From NCBI RefSeq assembly GCF_042646605.1, contig NZ_JBHRUG010000019.1, positions 124,001 through 188,000 on the forward strand: a DNA stretch of 64,000 bases, given 5' to 3'. Made by a program: the position numbers and the translations under genes. Shown here piece after piece: positions 32,951-42,952 of this stretch; within the stretch, counting starts at the first letter, position 1; every line of letters begins with the position of its first letter. The notes beneath the pieces are model-generated. The model made no database searches, was not told the DNA's origin, and saw only the letters and a program-made list of their open reading frames with translations. The stretch is from Litchfieldella rifensis. Its GTDB lineage: Bacteria; Pseudomonadota; Gammaproteobacteria; Pseudomonadales; Halomonadaceae.

Positions 32951-33442
32951 ATGCTCGACGTGGTGCTCTACGAACCCGAAATCCCGCCCAATACCGGCAA
33001 CCTGATCCGGCTGTGCGCCAATACCGGCTTTCGCCTGCACCTGATCGAACCGCTGGGCTTTGTGCTCGACGACCGGCGCCTCAAGCGGGCCGGGCTGGAT
33101 TACCATGAATGGGCGCGGGTGCAGGTGCATCGCGACTGGCCGGCGTTCGTCGCCAGCGTGGCGCCGGTGCGGGTCTTCGCGATCTCGACCCGCGGCCGCA
33201 CCGGCTACCATGAACCCCGCTACCGCCCCGGCGATGCGCTGGTGTTCGGCCCCGAGACCCGCGGCCTGCCCCAGGCGATGCTCGATGCCCTGCCCGAGGC
33301 GCAGCGTCTGCGCATTCCCATGCTGCCCGACAGCCGCAGCCTGAACCTGTCCAACGCCTGCGCGGTGATCATCTTCGAGGCCTGGCGTCAGCTCGGGTTC
33401 CAGGGCGCCGCGGACATCGATATTGCCGCCCCCAAGGAGTGA
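32951..33442 (+). CDS. trmL: tRNA (cytidine/uridine-34-2'-O)-methyltransferase TrmL
   Basis: 163 residues of the SPOUT (knotted) methyltransferase superfamily. MLDVVLYEPEIPPNTGNLIRLCANTG, FGPETRGLP and the knot segment RIPMLPDSRSLNLSNACAVIIFEAWRQLGF are typical of TrmL/CspR, which methylates the wobble ribose of tRNA-Leu isoacceptors. It lies between pyrE and rep on the same strand with tiny gaps. Confidence 0.93.
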   Translation: MLDVVLYEPEIPPNTGNLIRLCANTGFRLHLIEPLGFVLDDRRLKRAGLDYHEWARVQVHRDWPAFVASVAPVRVFAISTRGRTGYHEPRYRPGDALVFGPETRGLPQAMLDALPEAQRLRIPMLPDSRSLNLSNACAVIIFEAWRQLGFQGAADIDIAAPKE

Positions 33443-33445
33443 TCG

Positions 33446-35509
<2,064 letters not shown>

Positions 35510-35534
35510 CTGCCCGAGGCGGGGCTAGGGCATG

Positions 35535-35567
35535 AAAAAGGGGGCGCATCAGGCGCCCCCCTTTCTT
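35535..35567. terminator. Bidirectional terminator between rep and the cytochrome gene
   Basis: Stem GGGGGCGC (35540-35547) / GCGCCCCC (35553-35560) with a 5-nt loop, flanked by AAAAA on the left and CTTTCTT on the right. It serves convergent rep (+) and cytochrome (-) genes; the five-T run makes the minus-strand direction the stronger. Confidence 0.85.
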
Positions 35568-35582
35568 CGTCATGACCGGCCG

Positions 35583-36359
35583 CTACTGAACCGAGTTCAC
35601 CAGGTGATCGACCGCAGCCTTGACCTCGGCATCCGACAGGTTCGGGTTGCCACCCTTGGGAGGCATGGCGCCAACGCCGTTGATGGCATGGTCATACAGG
35701 GTCTCGACACCTTTATCCAGGCGCGGGGCCCAGGCTTCGGCGTCGCCTTTCTTGGGAGCGCCGGCGGCGCCGGTGTCGTGGCATGCCATGCACACGTTGC
35801 CGTAGATAGCGGCGCCGTCGATATTCTCGCCCCCGGCGTCGGCGGTCTGTGCACCACCGCCATTGCCCTCTTCAGCCGCGGCTTCTCCACCGCCTCCACC
35901 GACTTGCGGCAGCTCGCCGTCATAGACCGGCTCGACCAGATGATTGACGGCGGCCTTGACCTCGTCGTCGGACAGGTTCGGGTTGCCGCCCTTGGCCGGC
36001 ATGGCGTTGAAGCCGTTGATGGCGTGGTCATAGAGCGTCTCGACGCCCTGATCGAGGCGCGAGGCCCAGGCGTCCGCATTGCCGCGCACCGGGGCGCCGG
36101 CGGCACCGCTCTCGTGGCAGGCGGCGCACACATTGCTGTAGATATCGCTGCCCGAGATGCTACCGCCATTGCCGCCGGCGGCCGCACCAGCGGAAGCGGT
36201 GGCGGAGGTACCGCAGTCCTCGCCCTTCAGGCACAGCTCGCCAACCGGCTCCAGGCGCTTGGCGATGGCCTCACGGTCGCCTTCGGACTGGGCGTGAGCG
36301 ACGCCCATTGCCAGGCCCAGGGTGGCCAGGCACCCCACGATCAGATTGCTGAATTTCAC
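35583..36359 (-). CDS. Periplasmic dihaem cytochrome c with two tandem c5-type domains
   Basis: 258 residues from a GTG (36359) preceded by AGAGGTG; the frame upstream lacks a signal peptide. The signal peptide ends VAHAQ (about residue 22). Two near-identical domains follow, each with a CxxCH haem site (CAACHESGAAGAP and CMACHDTGAAGAP), the axial-Met segment AMPxKGGNPNLSD, and the end EVKAAVxHLV. A Gly/Ala/Glu-rich linker of about 40 residues joins them. Internal duplication is evident. It probably carries electrons between bc1 and terminal oxidases. An extra Cys pair (CLKGEDC) precedes domain 1. Confidence 0.88.
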   Translation of the reverse strand: MKFSNLIVGCLATLGLAMGVAHAQSEGDREAIAKRLEPVGELCLKGEDCGTSATASAGAAAGGNGGSISGSDIYSNVCAACHESGAAGAPVRGNADAWASRLDQGVETLYDHAINGFNAMPAKGGNPNLSDDEVKAAVNHLVEPVYDGELPQVGGGGGEAAAEEGNGGGAQTADAGGENIDGAAIYGNVCMACHDTGAAGAPKKGDAEAWAPRLDKGVETLYDHAINGVGAMPPKGGNPNLSDAEVKAAVDHLVNSVQ

Positions 36360-36567
36360 TCTCGCCACCTCTTCACGGTCCTGTAATCGGAATCTATTCG
36401 ACGCACCAGCGCAAAAGGCGACAGTATAGCGGCAACCGGATAGCCAGGAAAATGCCATCCCTCACCCATTCGGCGTAGAAGCCTGGATACCAGCGGGGAG
36501 GCTGGACAGGCGTGGAGCTGGCGGGTAGGATTGTGACGCCTCAAGGCACCATACCAAGTGCCGATGC

Positions 36568-36644
36568 GCGCCCATAGCTCAGCTGGATAGAGTGACGCCC
36601 TCCGAAGGCGTAGGTCGCAGGTTCGAATCCTGCTGGGCGCGCCA
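36568..36644 (+). tRNA. tRNA-Arg (anticodon CCG)
   Basis: 77 nt including the encoded CCA. Acceptor GCGCCCA pairs with TGGGCGC; anticodon stem ACGCC/GGCGT encloses the loop CTCCGAA, giving anticodon CCG (codon CGG); T-arm GCAGG-TTCGAAT-CCTGC. A Rho-independent terminator follows. No gene lies between it and the cytochrome start. Confidence 0.96.
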
Positions 36645-36652
36645 ACGAATTC

Positions 36653-36683
36653 AAGGGCCTGCGGTTATCCGCAGGCCCTTTTC
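36653..36683 (+). terminator. Rho-independent terminator of tRNA-Arg
   Basis: AAGGGCCTGCGG and CCGCAGGCCCTT form a perfect 12-bp stem with a TTAT loop, followed by TTC (four T in total including the stem end). Confidence 0.9.
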
Positions 36684-36933
36684 TATGGCTTGTCGCGTGG
36701 ATACCTGCAGGCCATCCGTGGCATGGCTGGTGCGGGGCCGGTTCGAGATCGAGTCGCGAGGCAGCGTTCGTTCCTGCGCGCCCGGAACCGAGTGGACAGG
36801 CGGCACGGGTAGGCGAGGCTGTTCGGATGGTTGATCGATTTTCAATTGAGCTGGTCGCCATGCCTCAGGCAACATGGAAATAGGAAAACAGGCATGGAAG
36901 GATGAACAACGGCATACCGCTGGAGGAGCCAAG

Positions 36934-37275
36934 ATGCAGCCGCTTAGCTATTACTATTACAACGTGCTGGAAGTTCTTGAAAAGCCGTGCGATGTACCGA
37001 CGGCACACCTGCAGGAAGGCTACGATATCCTGTACCAACATGGCGGGCGCATCGAAATGGACCTGGTGCGCAAGGCCGAGGAGGGCGACGCGCAAGGCGA
37101 GCCATACTACTGGTACGAAGCCCTCGATGCCGAGCAGCGGGCGAAACTGCACAAGGCTCTTGATCATGGCGATCCCGCGAAGATCCTCAAGATCATGCAG
37201 CGCAACGGGTATGCCGGGATTCTGTATCACCACGCCCGGGAGCACTTCCGGGCGGCGCCGGATGCCGTGAGGTAG
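36934..37275 (+). CDS. Uncharacterised small protein
   Basis: 113 residues starting MQPLSYYYYNVLEVLEK. GGAGGAG lies 5 bases before this ATG, which is preferred over the frame's earlier ATG at 36874. The protein is mostly helical and charged, with no signal peptide or membrane segment; aromatic clusters (SYYYYN, EPYYWYEAL) and a final HH motif stand out. I do not recognise the family. It is flanked by the tRNA terminator and its own terminator, so it is a single-gene unit. Confidence 0.7.
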   Translation: MQPLSYYYYNVLEVLEKPCDVPTAHLQEGYDILYQHGGRIEMDLVRKAEEGDAQGEPYYWYEALDAEQRAKLHKALDHGDPAKILKIMQRNGYAGILYHHAREHFRAAPDAVR

Positions 37276-37374
37276 CGTTTCGAAAAGGCTGCTACGCCAC
37301 ATCACCATGAACGTGCCACTGATGCGCTGATGGCAAGAAGCGGCAAGCAGTTCGGAAAATTCGCGTCAAACATC

Positions 37375-37404
37375 AAGGGCCCGCGAGAAATCGTGGGCCC
37401 TTTT
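37375..37404 (+). terminator. Rho-independent terminator of the small-protein gene
   Basis: AAGGGCCCGCGA and TCGTGGGCCCTT pair over 12 bp (one G-T) around a GAAA loop, ending in TTTT on the plus strand. It also lies just past the stop of the convergent DUF1330 gene. Confidence 0.85.
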
Positions 37405-37419
37405 CCTTAAGCGTAGCGT

Positions 37420-37710
37420 TCAAGAACCTTCCACGACGACAATGTCCACCTCCGCGGCACGGCAGCGCGCCGCCTTGGCTCGCTGATACGCCTCCGAGTG
37501 GTAGCAATCGAGGGCCTGTTGGTAGCTGGGGAACTCTATGATGACGCTTCGCTGGGGAGTTTCACGGCCCTCCAGAGCGATCCGCTTACCGCCTCGGGCC
37601 AGAAATTGGGCACCGAAGCGGGCGAATGCCTCTGGGGCCAGTGCCTGATAATCGGCATAAGCGTGCGGGTCGGTCACGGTGATATTGGCGATCCAGTAGC
37701 CCTTGCGCAT
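37420..37710 (-). CDS. DUF1330 domain protein
   Basis: 96 residues from the ATG of MRKGYWIANITVTDPHAYADY; the longer frame has no homology look. The dimeric alpha/beta-barrel (ferredoxin-like) DUF1330 pattern is clear: YWIANITVTDPHAY..Y, FGAQFLARGG, VIIEFPSYQQALDCYHSEAYQRAKAAR. The function is unknown. It is divergent from ribB with 95 bp between starts. Confidence 0.88.
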   Translation of the reverse strand: MRKGYWIANITVTDPHAYADYQALAPEAFARFGAQFLARGGKRIALEGRETPQRSVIIEFPSYQQALDCYHSEAYQRAKAARCRAAEVDIVVVEGS

Positions 37711-37805
37711 GGCGGTCTCCGGCTGGTGGTGGCTGTTTGTATTATGGTATGCCAAAATGACGCCACATCCTATGGCTGTTACCTACCAAGGGGACCGGGA
37801 GCGTT

Positions 37806-38921
37806 ATGGCATTCGATCGAATCGAAGACATCATCGGCGATATTCGCCGTGGGCGAATGGTCATTCTGCTCGATGATGAGGATCGCGAGAATGAGGGTGA
37901 TCTCGTCATGGCCGCCGATTTCGTCACGCCCGAGGCGATCAACTTCATGGCCACCCATGCCCGTGGCCTGATCTGCTTGACGCTGAGCGGTCCGCGCTGC
38001 GAGCAGTTGGGTCTGGCGCCGATGGTCGAGCACAACGGCGCCGGCTTCGCCACAGCGTTCACGGTGTCCATCGAGGCGCGCGAGGGCGTGACCACCGGCA
38101 TTTCCGCGGCGGATCGTGCGACCACGGTAAAGGCGGCGGTGGCACCGGACGCCCATCCACGAGACCTGGTGCAGCCTGGGCATGTCTTTCCGTTGCGCGC
38201 ACGCGACGGCGGGGTCTTGAGCCGCGCCGGCCACACCGAGGCGGGGTGCGATCTGGCCCGCTTGGCCGGGCTCGAGCCGGCGGCCGTGATCGTCGAGATC
38301 ATGAACGACGACGGCAGCATGGCGCGTCGCCCCGAACTGGAGGCCTTCGCTCGCCGCCATGGACTGCGTATCGGCACCATCGCCGACCTGATCCAGTACC
38401 GTTTGGCCACCGAGAAGACGGTGGTGCCTACGGGCCAGGAGCCACTCCAGACCGTGCATGGTGAGTTCACGCTACATACCTACGAAGACACCATCAGCGG
38501 CGAGGCGCACCTGGCGCTGACCATGGGGGAAATGGACGTCGACAGGCCGACGCTAGTACGGGTCCATGCCATGGATCCGCTGCGCGACCTGGTGGGGGCC
38601 GAGTACCAGGGCCCCAAGGCATGGTCGCTATGGTCGTCGCTGGAGGCCGTGGCGGCAGAAAACCATGGAGTGGTGGTGATACTCGCAAGCCATGAGTCGT
38701 CCCAGAGCCTGCTGTCGCGGGCTACGCGCCTCAACAAGCCGGCCAGCGGCAACCCCCAGCGACGTTATACCAACACCGGAACCGGCTCGCAGATGCTCAC
38801 CGATCTTGGCGTCGGCAAGCTGCGGCTCATGGGGGCACCCTTGAACTACAAGGGCTTGGCGGGTTTCGAGCTGGAGGTAGTGGAGATCGTCTCCCCACCC
38901 TCGGCCCCAGGGAAGTGCTGA
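37806..38921 (+). CDS. ribB: 3,4-dihydroxy-2-butanone-4-phosphate synthase with inactive GTP cyclohydrolase II-like domain
   Basis: 371 residues. The N-terminal half (1-200) is DHBP synthase: DDEDRENEGDLVMAA, FMATHARGLICL, GVTTGISAADR and RAGHTEAGCDLARLAG include the Mg-binding Glu and catalytic residues. The C-terminal half aligns with RibA but lacks its zinc cysteines: the expected C-x10-C-x-C block reads MDPLRDLVGAEYQGPKAWSL. So only the ribulose-5-phosphate branch of riboflavin synthesis is expected, as in Pseudomonas RibB. No FMN riboswitch is seen. The stop codon lies inside repeat B. Confidence 0.9.
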   Translation: MAFDRIEDIIGDIRRGRMVILLDDEDRENEGDLVMAADFVTPEAINFMATHARGLICLTLSGPRCEQLGLAPMVEHNGAGFATAFTVSIEAREGVTTGISAADRATTVKAAVAPDAHPRDLVQPGHVFPLRARDGGVLSRAGHTEAGCDLARLAGLEPAAVIVEIMNDDGSMARRPELEAFARRHGLRIGTIADLIQYRLATEKTVVPTGQEPLQTVHGEFTLHTYEDTISGEAHLALTMGEMDVDRPTLVRVHAMDPLRDLVGAEYQGPKAWSLWSSLEAVAAENHGVVVILASHESSQSLLSRATRLNKPASGNPQRRYTNTGTGSQMLTDLGVGKLRLMGAPLNYKGLAGFELEVVEIVSPPSAPGKC

Positions 38922-39053
38922 ATAAATAGGCGAGCAGTTTCAAGCACAAGGCGCCCGGAGCGCAGCAACCGGAGCATATGGGGTATATGTGAGGCTTGCG
39001 AGCACCGCGTAACGCAGTGATTGAGCTGCGCAGACCTTTATTCAGTGCTTCCC
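38910..39053. repeat. Interspersed palindromic repeat B (MITE-like)
   Basis: 144 bp with 17-bp inverted ends (38910-38926 and 39037-39053; two mismatches), between the convergent ribB and NUDIX genes. The ribB TGA (38919-38921) falls in the left end and the right end touches the NUDIX stop. The centre is GGAG-CATAT-GGGGT-ATATG-TGAG (38971-38993), the same layout as repeat A with a different but still paired stem. Confidence 0.8.
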
Positions 39054-39610
39054 TAACGCATGAAGTGTATGGTGCCGTATTCCATGCTGCCGGTATAGAT
39101 GCCGTAGGTGCCGCCGGCATGTTCGTCGATATAGCGCTCGAGGATCTGACGAATGGCGGGGTAGAAGATCGCATCCCAGGGAATGTCTTCGGCGCGAAAC
39201 CACTTTACGGCCAGTGTCTCGTGGCCGGGCGGGTCGTTCCACTCCAGCAGCCGTGCGCGATAGATGATATAGAGCTCGTTGGTGGGTGGAACGCTGAAAA
39301 TCGAGTAGGGGGTGAGCATCTCGGCGTGGATGCCGGTCTCCTCGCGGACTTCTCGCTGGGCGGCCTCCTCGACGCTTTCTCCACGCTCCATGAAGCCTGC
39401 CGGCAGGGTCCAGGTGCCCACACGCGGTGGAATGCCGCGCTGACATAACAGCAAGCGCCCTTCGCGTTCGATGATGGCGCCGGCGATCACTCGCGGATTG
39501 TCGTAGTAGACATGACCACAGGCGCCGCAGTACTGGCGCTCATGCGTATCGCCGTCGGGGATGCCGTGGTCGAGGGGATGATGGCCGCAACGACAGCAGT
39601 AGTGGTGCAT
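39053..39610 (-). CDS. NUDIX hydrolase with N-terminal zinc ribbon
   Basis: 185 residues from the ATG of MHHYCCRCGHHP. A zinc ribbon (CCRCG...CGACG, about 5-38) precedes a NUDIX domain with the box GFMERGESVEEAAQREVREETGIHAE (about 77-102) containing the REV.EE metal ligands. It resembles NudC-like/ADP-ribose-type pyrophosphatases, but NudC's SQPWPFPxS signature is absent, so the substrate is open. The GntR gene ends 10 bp upstream on the same strand, so the two may be co-transcribed. Confidence 0.85.
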   Translation of the reverse strand: MHHYCCRCGHHPLDHGIPDGDTHERQYCGACGHVYYDNPRVIAGAIIEREGRLLLCQRGIPPRVGTWTLPAGFMERGESVEEAAQREVREETGIHAEMLTPYSIFSVPPTNELYIIYRARLLEWNDPPGHETLAVKWFRAEDIPWDAIFYPAIRQILERYIDEHAGGTYGIYTGSMEYGTIHFMR

Positions 39611-39620
39611 GGACGCCTCG

Positions 39621-40358
39621 CTACAGGCTGGTCTCGACCCGCAGTGGCGGTGTGATCGGTTCTGGCGATTGGCCATTCTGGGCTGCCAGGGCTGCCAAGG
39701 CGACCTTCGCGGCCGCCTGGATGTGCTCTACGCACGCTTCATGGGCCGCGGCCGGGTCCCGAGCCTTGATGGCCTCGACGATGCGTGCCATCTCACGGAA
39801 GCTGTCGAGGTAACGTTCCTGCTGGGACACCGAGGTCGCGCGCAGGTAGCTGACTCGCGCTTGTAACTGACCGAGGAACTGTCCGGCGATGCGGTTGCCG
39901 GCGCCATCGTAGAGCACGCCATAGAAGTCACTGACCGCTTCGACGATCTCATGGGTATCGCCGCTGCGCAGGGTTTCCTTGAGGATCTCCCATACCCGGT
40001 CCAGTTCCGCCATCTGACGGCGATTCGCCTTCTGGGTAAACAGTTGCACGACCATGCTTTCCAGCACGCAGCGCAGCTCGTAGATGTCACGCGCGTCTTC
40101 CAGGGTAATGACCGCGACCCGCGGCCCTCGGCTGCTGGTGGACTCCACCAGCCCCTCGGCTTCGAGGTGACGCAAGGCCTCACGCACCGAGGTCCGGCTG
40201 ACGCCCAGCCGCTCGCACAGATCGCGTTCCACCAGGCGATCGCCTGGCAGCAACTGGAAGCTCATGATCGCCTGGCGCAGCTTGTCGAGCACCATCTCAC
40301 GCAGGGTGGGCTGGTTACGGGTCACCCTGAGGCTATCGTCCAGCGGCTTTCTTTGCAT
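39621..40358 (-). CDS. GntR-family regulator, FadR subfamily (FCD domain)
   Basis: 245 residues from the ATG of MQRKPLDDS (GGGAGA upstream). The winged helix is LREMVLDKLRQAIMSFQLLPGDRLVERDLCERLGVSRTSVREALRHLEAEGLV; the all-helical FCD effector domain follows (YELRCVLESMVVQLF... and H-rich metal-type residues near the C-terminus, AHEACVEHI). It is the probable repressor of the adjoining catabolic cluster. Two mirrored TTTGGTATACC-type sites in the divergent promoter 4 kb away fit its family's operator style. Confidence 0.88.
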   Translation of the reverse strand: MQRKPLDDSLRVTRNQPTLREMVLDKLRQAIMSFQLLPGDRLVERDLCERLGVSRTSVREALRHLEAEGLVESTSSRGPRVAVITLEDARDIYELRCVLESMVVQLFTQKANRRQMAELDRVWEILKETLRSGDTHEIVEAVSDFYGVLYDGAGNRIAGQFLGQLQARVSYLRATSVSQQERYLDSFREMARIVEAIKARDPAAAHEACVEHIQAAAKVALAALAAQNGQSPEPITPPLRVETSL

Positions 40359-40405
40359 CGTTACATCTCCCTGGTCCGTGGTGGTGTCTCGCAACGTGAC
40401 CCAGC

Positions 40406-40786
40406 CTATAGCTCGCCCATCTCGGTCAGCACCTCACGGGCGTTACGGAAAGCGTCGATGGCCGCCGGGACGCCGCAATAGACTGCCGTTTGCAGCAGGA
40501 TCTCACGTATCTCCTCGACGCTGAGACCGTTGTTGATCGCCCCACGGATGTGTAGCCGTAGTTCGTGAGGGCGATTCAGGGCAGTGATCATGGCCAAGTT
40601 TATCATGCTGCGCTCGCGATCACTGAGCCCATCGCGTTGCCACACCTCACCCCAGCAGTACTCGGTGACCAACTGCTGGAGCGGGCGCGTGAAGTCGTCG
40701 GCATTGCGGATCGACTGGTCGACGTATTCGGCGCCGAGGACACGACGACGCTTGTCCAGGCCCCGCTCGAAACGTTCTTGTGACAT
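40406..40786 (-). CDS. Carboxymuconolactone decarboxylase (PcaC-like) family protein
   Basis: 126 residues covering one CMD domain: YCWGEVWQRDGLSDRERSMINLAMITALNRPHELRLHIRGAINNGLSVEEIREILLQTAVYCGVPAAIDAF is almost a textbook PcaC-type sequence. PcaC decarboxylates 4-carboxymuconolactone; relatives act on other lactones or as peroxidases. Here no other protocatechuate genes are present, so its role in this cluster (perhaps on a lactone intermediate) is an inference. It lies between the GntR and flavin-reductase genes. Confidence 0.85.
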   Translation of the reverse strand: MSQERFERGLDKRRRVLGAEYVDQSIRNADDFTRPLQQLVTEYCWGEVWQRDGLSDRERSMINLAMITALNRPHELRLHIRGAINNGLSVEEIREILLQTAVYCGVPAAIDAFRNAREVLTEMGEL

Positions 40787-40808
40787 GGGAATGTCCTCTG
40801 TCCTTGGT

Positions 40809-41315
40809 TCAGGCCGTGGCCGCCGTCAAACGGAAGGCCTCGGGTAGCTTGTCCATCTTGCCACGGCAATACAGCAAGGGGTCGATCTTGTCACCGCCGA
40901 CCCACAGTCCCTGCACTTCTCCCACCACGATGGCGTGGTCGCCCCCCGGGTAATCTTGCCACAGCCGGCACTCCAGGTAGGCCGTGGCGCCCTCGAGGAT
41001 GGCGTTGCCGTGCGCGGAGCGTTGCCAGGCGATCCCTTCGATCTTGTCGCGCCCCTTGCCGGCGAAGCGGTAGGCGATGGACTGCTGGTCGTGGCCGAGG
41101 ATATGCACCGCGAAGCGGCCACTGCGCTGGATCACCGGATAGGAGTCCGAACGCAGGCTAGGGCAGACCAGCACCAGCGGCGGGTCCATCGACACCGCCG
41201 AGAAGGCGCTGGCGGTGAAACCGACGAGGCGGTCGTCCTCATCGAGGGTCGTGATGACGGTGACGCCGGTCGGGAACGCCCCGAGGACTTGCTTGTAGCG
41301 TTGGGTATCGATCAT
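40809..41315 (-). CDS. Flavin reductase (HpaC/RutF-like), monooxygenase reductase component
   Basis: 168 residues of the flavin-reductase-like FMN-binding split-barrel family: FPTGVTVITTLDEDDRLVGFTASAFSAVSMDPPLVLVC, RFAVHILGHDQQSIAYRFA, and the end DPLLYCRGKM. It supplies reduced flavin to a partner oxygenase; the luciferase-type monooxygenase at 46380 in the same cluster is the evident partner. It resembles the reductase of the two-component trigonelline monooxygenase by role and context only. Confidence 0.87.
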   Translation of the reverse strand: MIDTQRYKQVLGAFPTGVTVITTLDEDDRLVGFTASAFSAVSMDPPLVLVCPSLRSDSYPVIQRSGRFAVHILGHDQQSIAYRFAGKGRDKIEGIAWQRSAHGNAILEGATAYLECRLWQDYPGGDHAIVVGEVQGLWVGGDKIDPLLYCRGKMDKLPEAFRLTAATA

Positions 41316-41331
41316 GACTCGCTCCGCACTC

Positions 41332-41474
41332 AGAGGGTGTTTACAAAAGTGACGAGCGACGGCAAGGCAAGGCGAAATCAGCCGAAAAAGCGGAGTTTAC
41401 GAGTGTGTAAATGAGCATTTTGAGGCTGATTTCAACACAGCATGGCCGAGCGCAGTAGTTTGTGAACATCCTCT
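41332..41474. repeat. Interspersed palindromic repeat A, copy 2 (MITE-like)
   Basis: 143 bp with 16-bp inverted ends (41332-41347 and 41459-41474). The centre is GGAG-TTTAC-GAGTGT-GTAAA-TGAG (41392-41415), identical in the stem to copy 1. It separates the flavin-reductase gene from the ALDH gene, and its last base is the first base (plus strand) of the ALDH stop codon triplet. Confidence 0.85.
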
Positions 41475-42952
41475 CAACGCATGATGAAAGGGTCGGGCAT
41501 GGATTGCGTGGACAAGTTGATCCACAGCGTCTTGAGGTCGGTGTAGTCGCGCACCGCGTCGATGCCGCCCTCGCGGCCGTAGCCGCTGGCGCCGAAGCCG
41601 CCGATCGGCGCCATGGCCGAGACCGCACGATAGGTATTGACCCACAGGATGCCGGCACGAATATCGCGGCCAAGGCGATGGGCGCGCCCGAGATCCCGGG
41701 TCCAGATACCGGCGGCAAGCCCATAGTCGGTGTCGTTGGCCAGCCGCAGTGCCTCGGCCTCATCGTCGAAGGGAATCACCGCCACCACCGGGCCGAAGAC
41801 CTCCTCCTGCACGATCGGCATGTCATGCGAGTCGCAGGCCAGGATCGTCGGGGTGTAGTACCAACCGCGCTCGATGGCCGGCCGCTCGCCGCCATACAAC
41901 AGCCGCGCGCCGTCGGCTTGCGCCTGCGCGACCATGCGCTCGACGGTCTCCAATTGGGCCTGTGTTGCCATGGGGCCCATTTCGGTCTCGCCATCGGCGG
42001 GGTCGCCGATGCGGATGGTCCGCGCACGCTCGCAGAGCCGCTCGACGACGACGTCGTAGATGCCGCGCTGGACCAGCAGGCGAGAGCCGGCGACGCAGCT
42101 CTGCCCGGACGCGGCGAACACGCCGGCCACCACGCCATTGATGGCGCTGTCCAGGTCGGCATCCTCGAACAGGATGTTGGGCGACTTGCCACCCAGTTCC
42201 AGCGACAGCCTGGCGAAGTTCTCGGCGCTGTTGCGTACCACGTGGCGAGCGGCTCCGGCACCGCCGGTGAAGGCGATCTTGCGCACCAACGGATGACCGG
42301 TGAGTGCCGCACCGGTGGTCGGGCCGAAGCCGGTGACCAGGTTGACCACCCCCGCGGGGAAACCGGCTTGCTCGACCAGGCGCATCAGCATGATCAGGCT
42401 GGCGGAGGCGTGCTCCGAGGGCTTGATGATCATGGTGTTGCCGGCGGCCAATGCGGGAGCGAGCTTGATGGCGGTCAGGTATAGCGGGCTGTTCCACGGA
42501 ACGATGGCGGCCACCACGCCGAGCGGGACACGCACGGTGGCGCCGAACATGTCCGCTTTGTCCAGCGGCAGGGTTTCACCGACGACCTTGTCCGCCAGCC
42601 CGGCGTTGTAGTGGAAGAACTCGGGAAGGTAGCCGACCTGGCCGCGCGTCTCGCGAATCAACTTGCCGTTGTCGCGACTTTCCAACTGGGCAAGTTCTTC
42701 ACCGTGCTCGGCGATCAGCTCGCCGAGCCGGTGCAGCAGCTTGCCGCGTGCGGTGGCCGTGAGCCCGGCCCAGGCGGGAGCTTCGAAGGCGCGCTGGGCG
42801 GCTTGCACGGCAGCATCGACATCCCGGGCGTCGGCATCCGGCAAGCGGCACCAGGCCTTGCCGGTGGATGGATCGTAGCTATCGAAGGTGGCGCCAGAAC
42901 GGGCGGCAACCCACTCTCCACCGATATACATGCGTAGTGTATCCAGGCTCAT
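41474..42952 (-). CDS. NAD(P)-dependent aldehyde dehydrogenase
   Basis: 492 residues of the ALDH superfamily. VPWNSPLYLTAIKLAPALAAGNTMIIKPSEHA is the cofactor segment; catalytic Glu is in LELGGKSPNILF (about 261) and catalytic Cys in GQSCVAGSRLLV (about 294); EEVFGPVVAVIPF is conserved. In a trigonelline-type pathway it would fill the TgnC role (oxidation of the ring-opened hydroxybutyrolactone), or oxidise succinate semialdehyde; only one ALDH is present here. Its start overlaps the hydrolase stop by one base (TGATG). Confidence 0.9.
   Translation of the reverse strand: MSLDTLRMYIGGEWVAARSGATFDSYDPSTGKAWCRLPDADARDVDAAVQAAQRAFEAPAWAGLTATARGKLLHRLGELIAEHGEELAQLESRDNGKLIRETRGQVGYLPEFFHYNAGLADKVVGETLPLDKADMFGATVRVPLGVVAAIVPWNSPLYLTAIKLAPALAAGNTMIIKPSEHASASLIMLMRLVEQAGFPAGVVNLVTGFGPTTGAALTGHPLVRKIAFTGGAGAARHVVRNSAENFARLSLELGGKSPNILFEDADLDSAINGVVAGVFAASGQSCVAGSRLLVQRGIYDVVVERLCERARTIRIGDPADGETEMGPMATQAQLETVERMVAQAQADGARLLYGGERPAIERGWYYTPTILACDSHDMPIVQEEVFGPVVAVIPFDDEAEALRLANDTDYGLAAGIWTRDLGRAHRLGRDIRAGILWVNTYRAVSAMAPIGGFGASGYGREGGIDAVRDYTDLKTLWINLSTQSMPDPFIMR

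Noticed and set aside
37742..37758. TATGGTATGCCAAAATG near ribB as a third GntR operator
   Set aside because: It resembles the cluster operators but breaks the central palindrome and lies in front of unrelated genes; likely chance.
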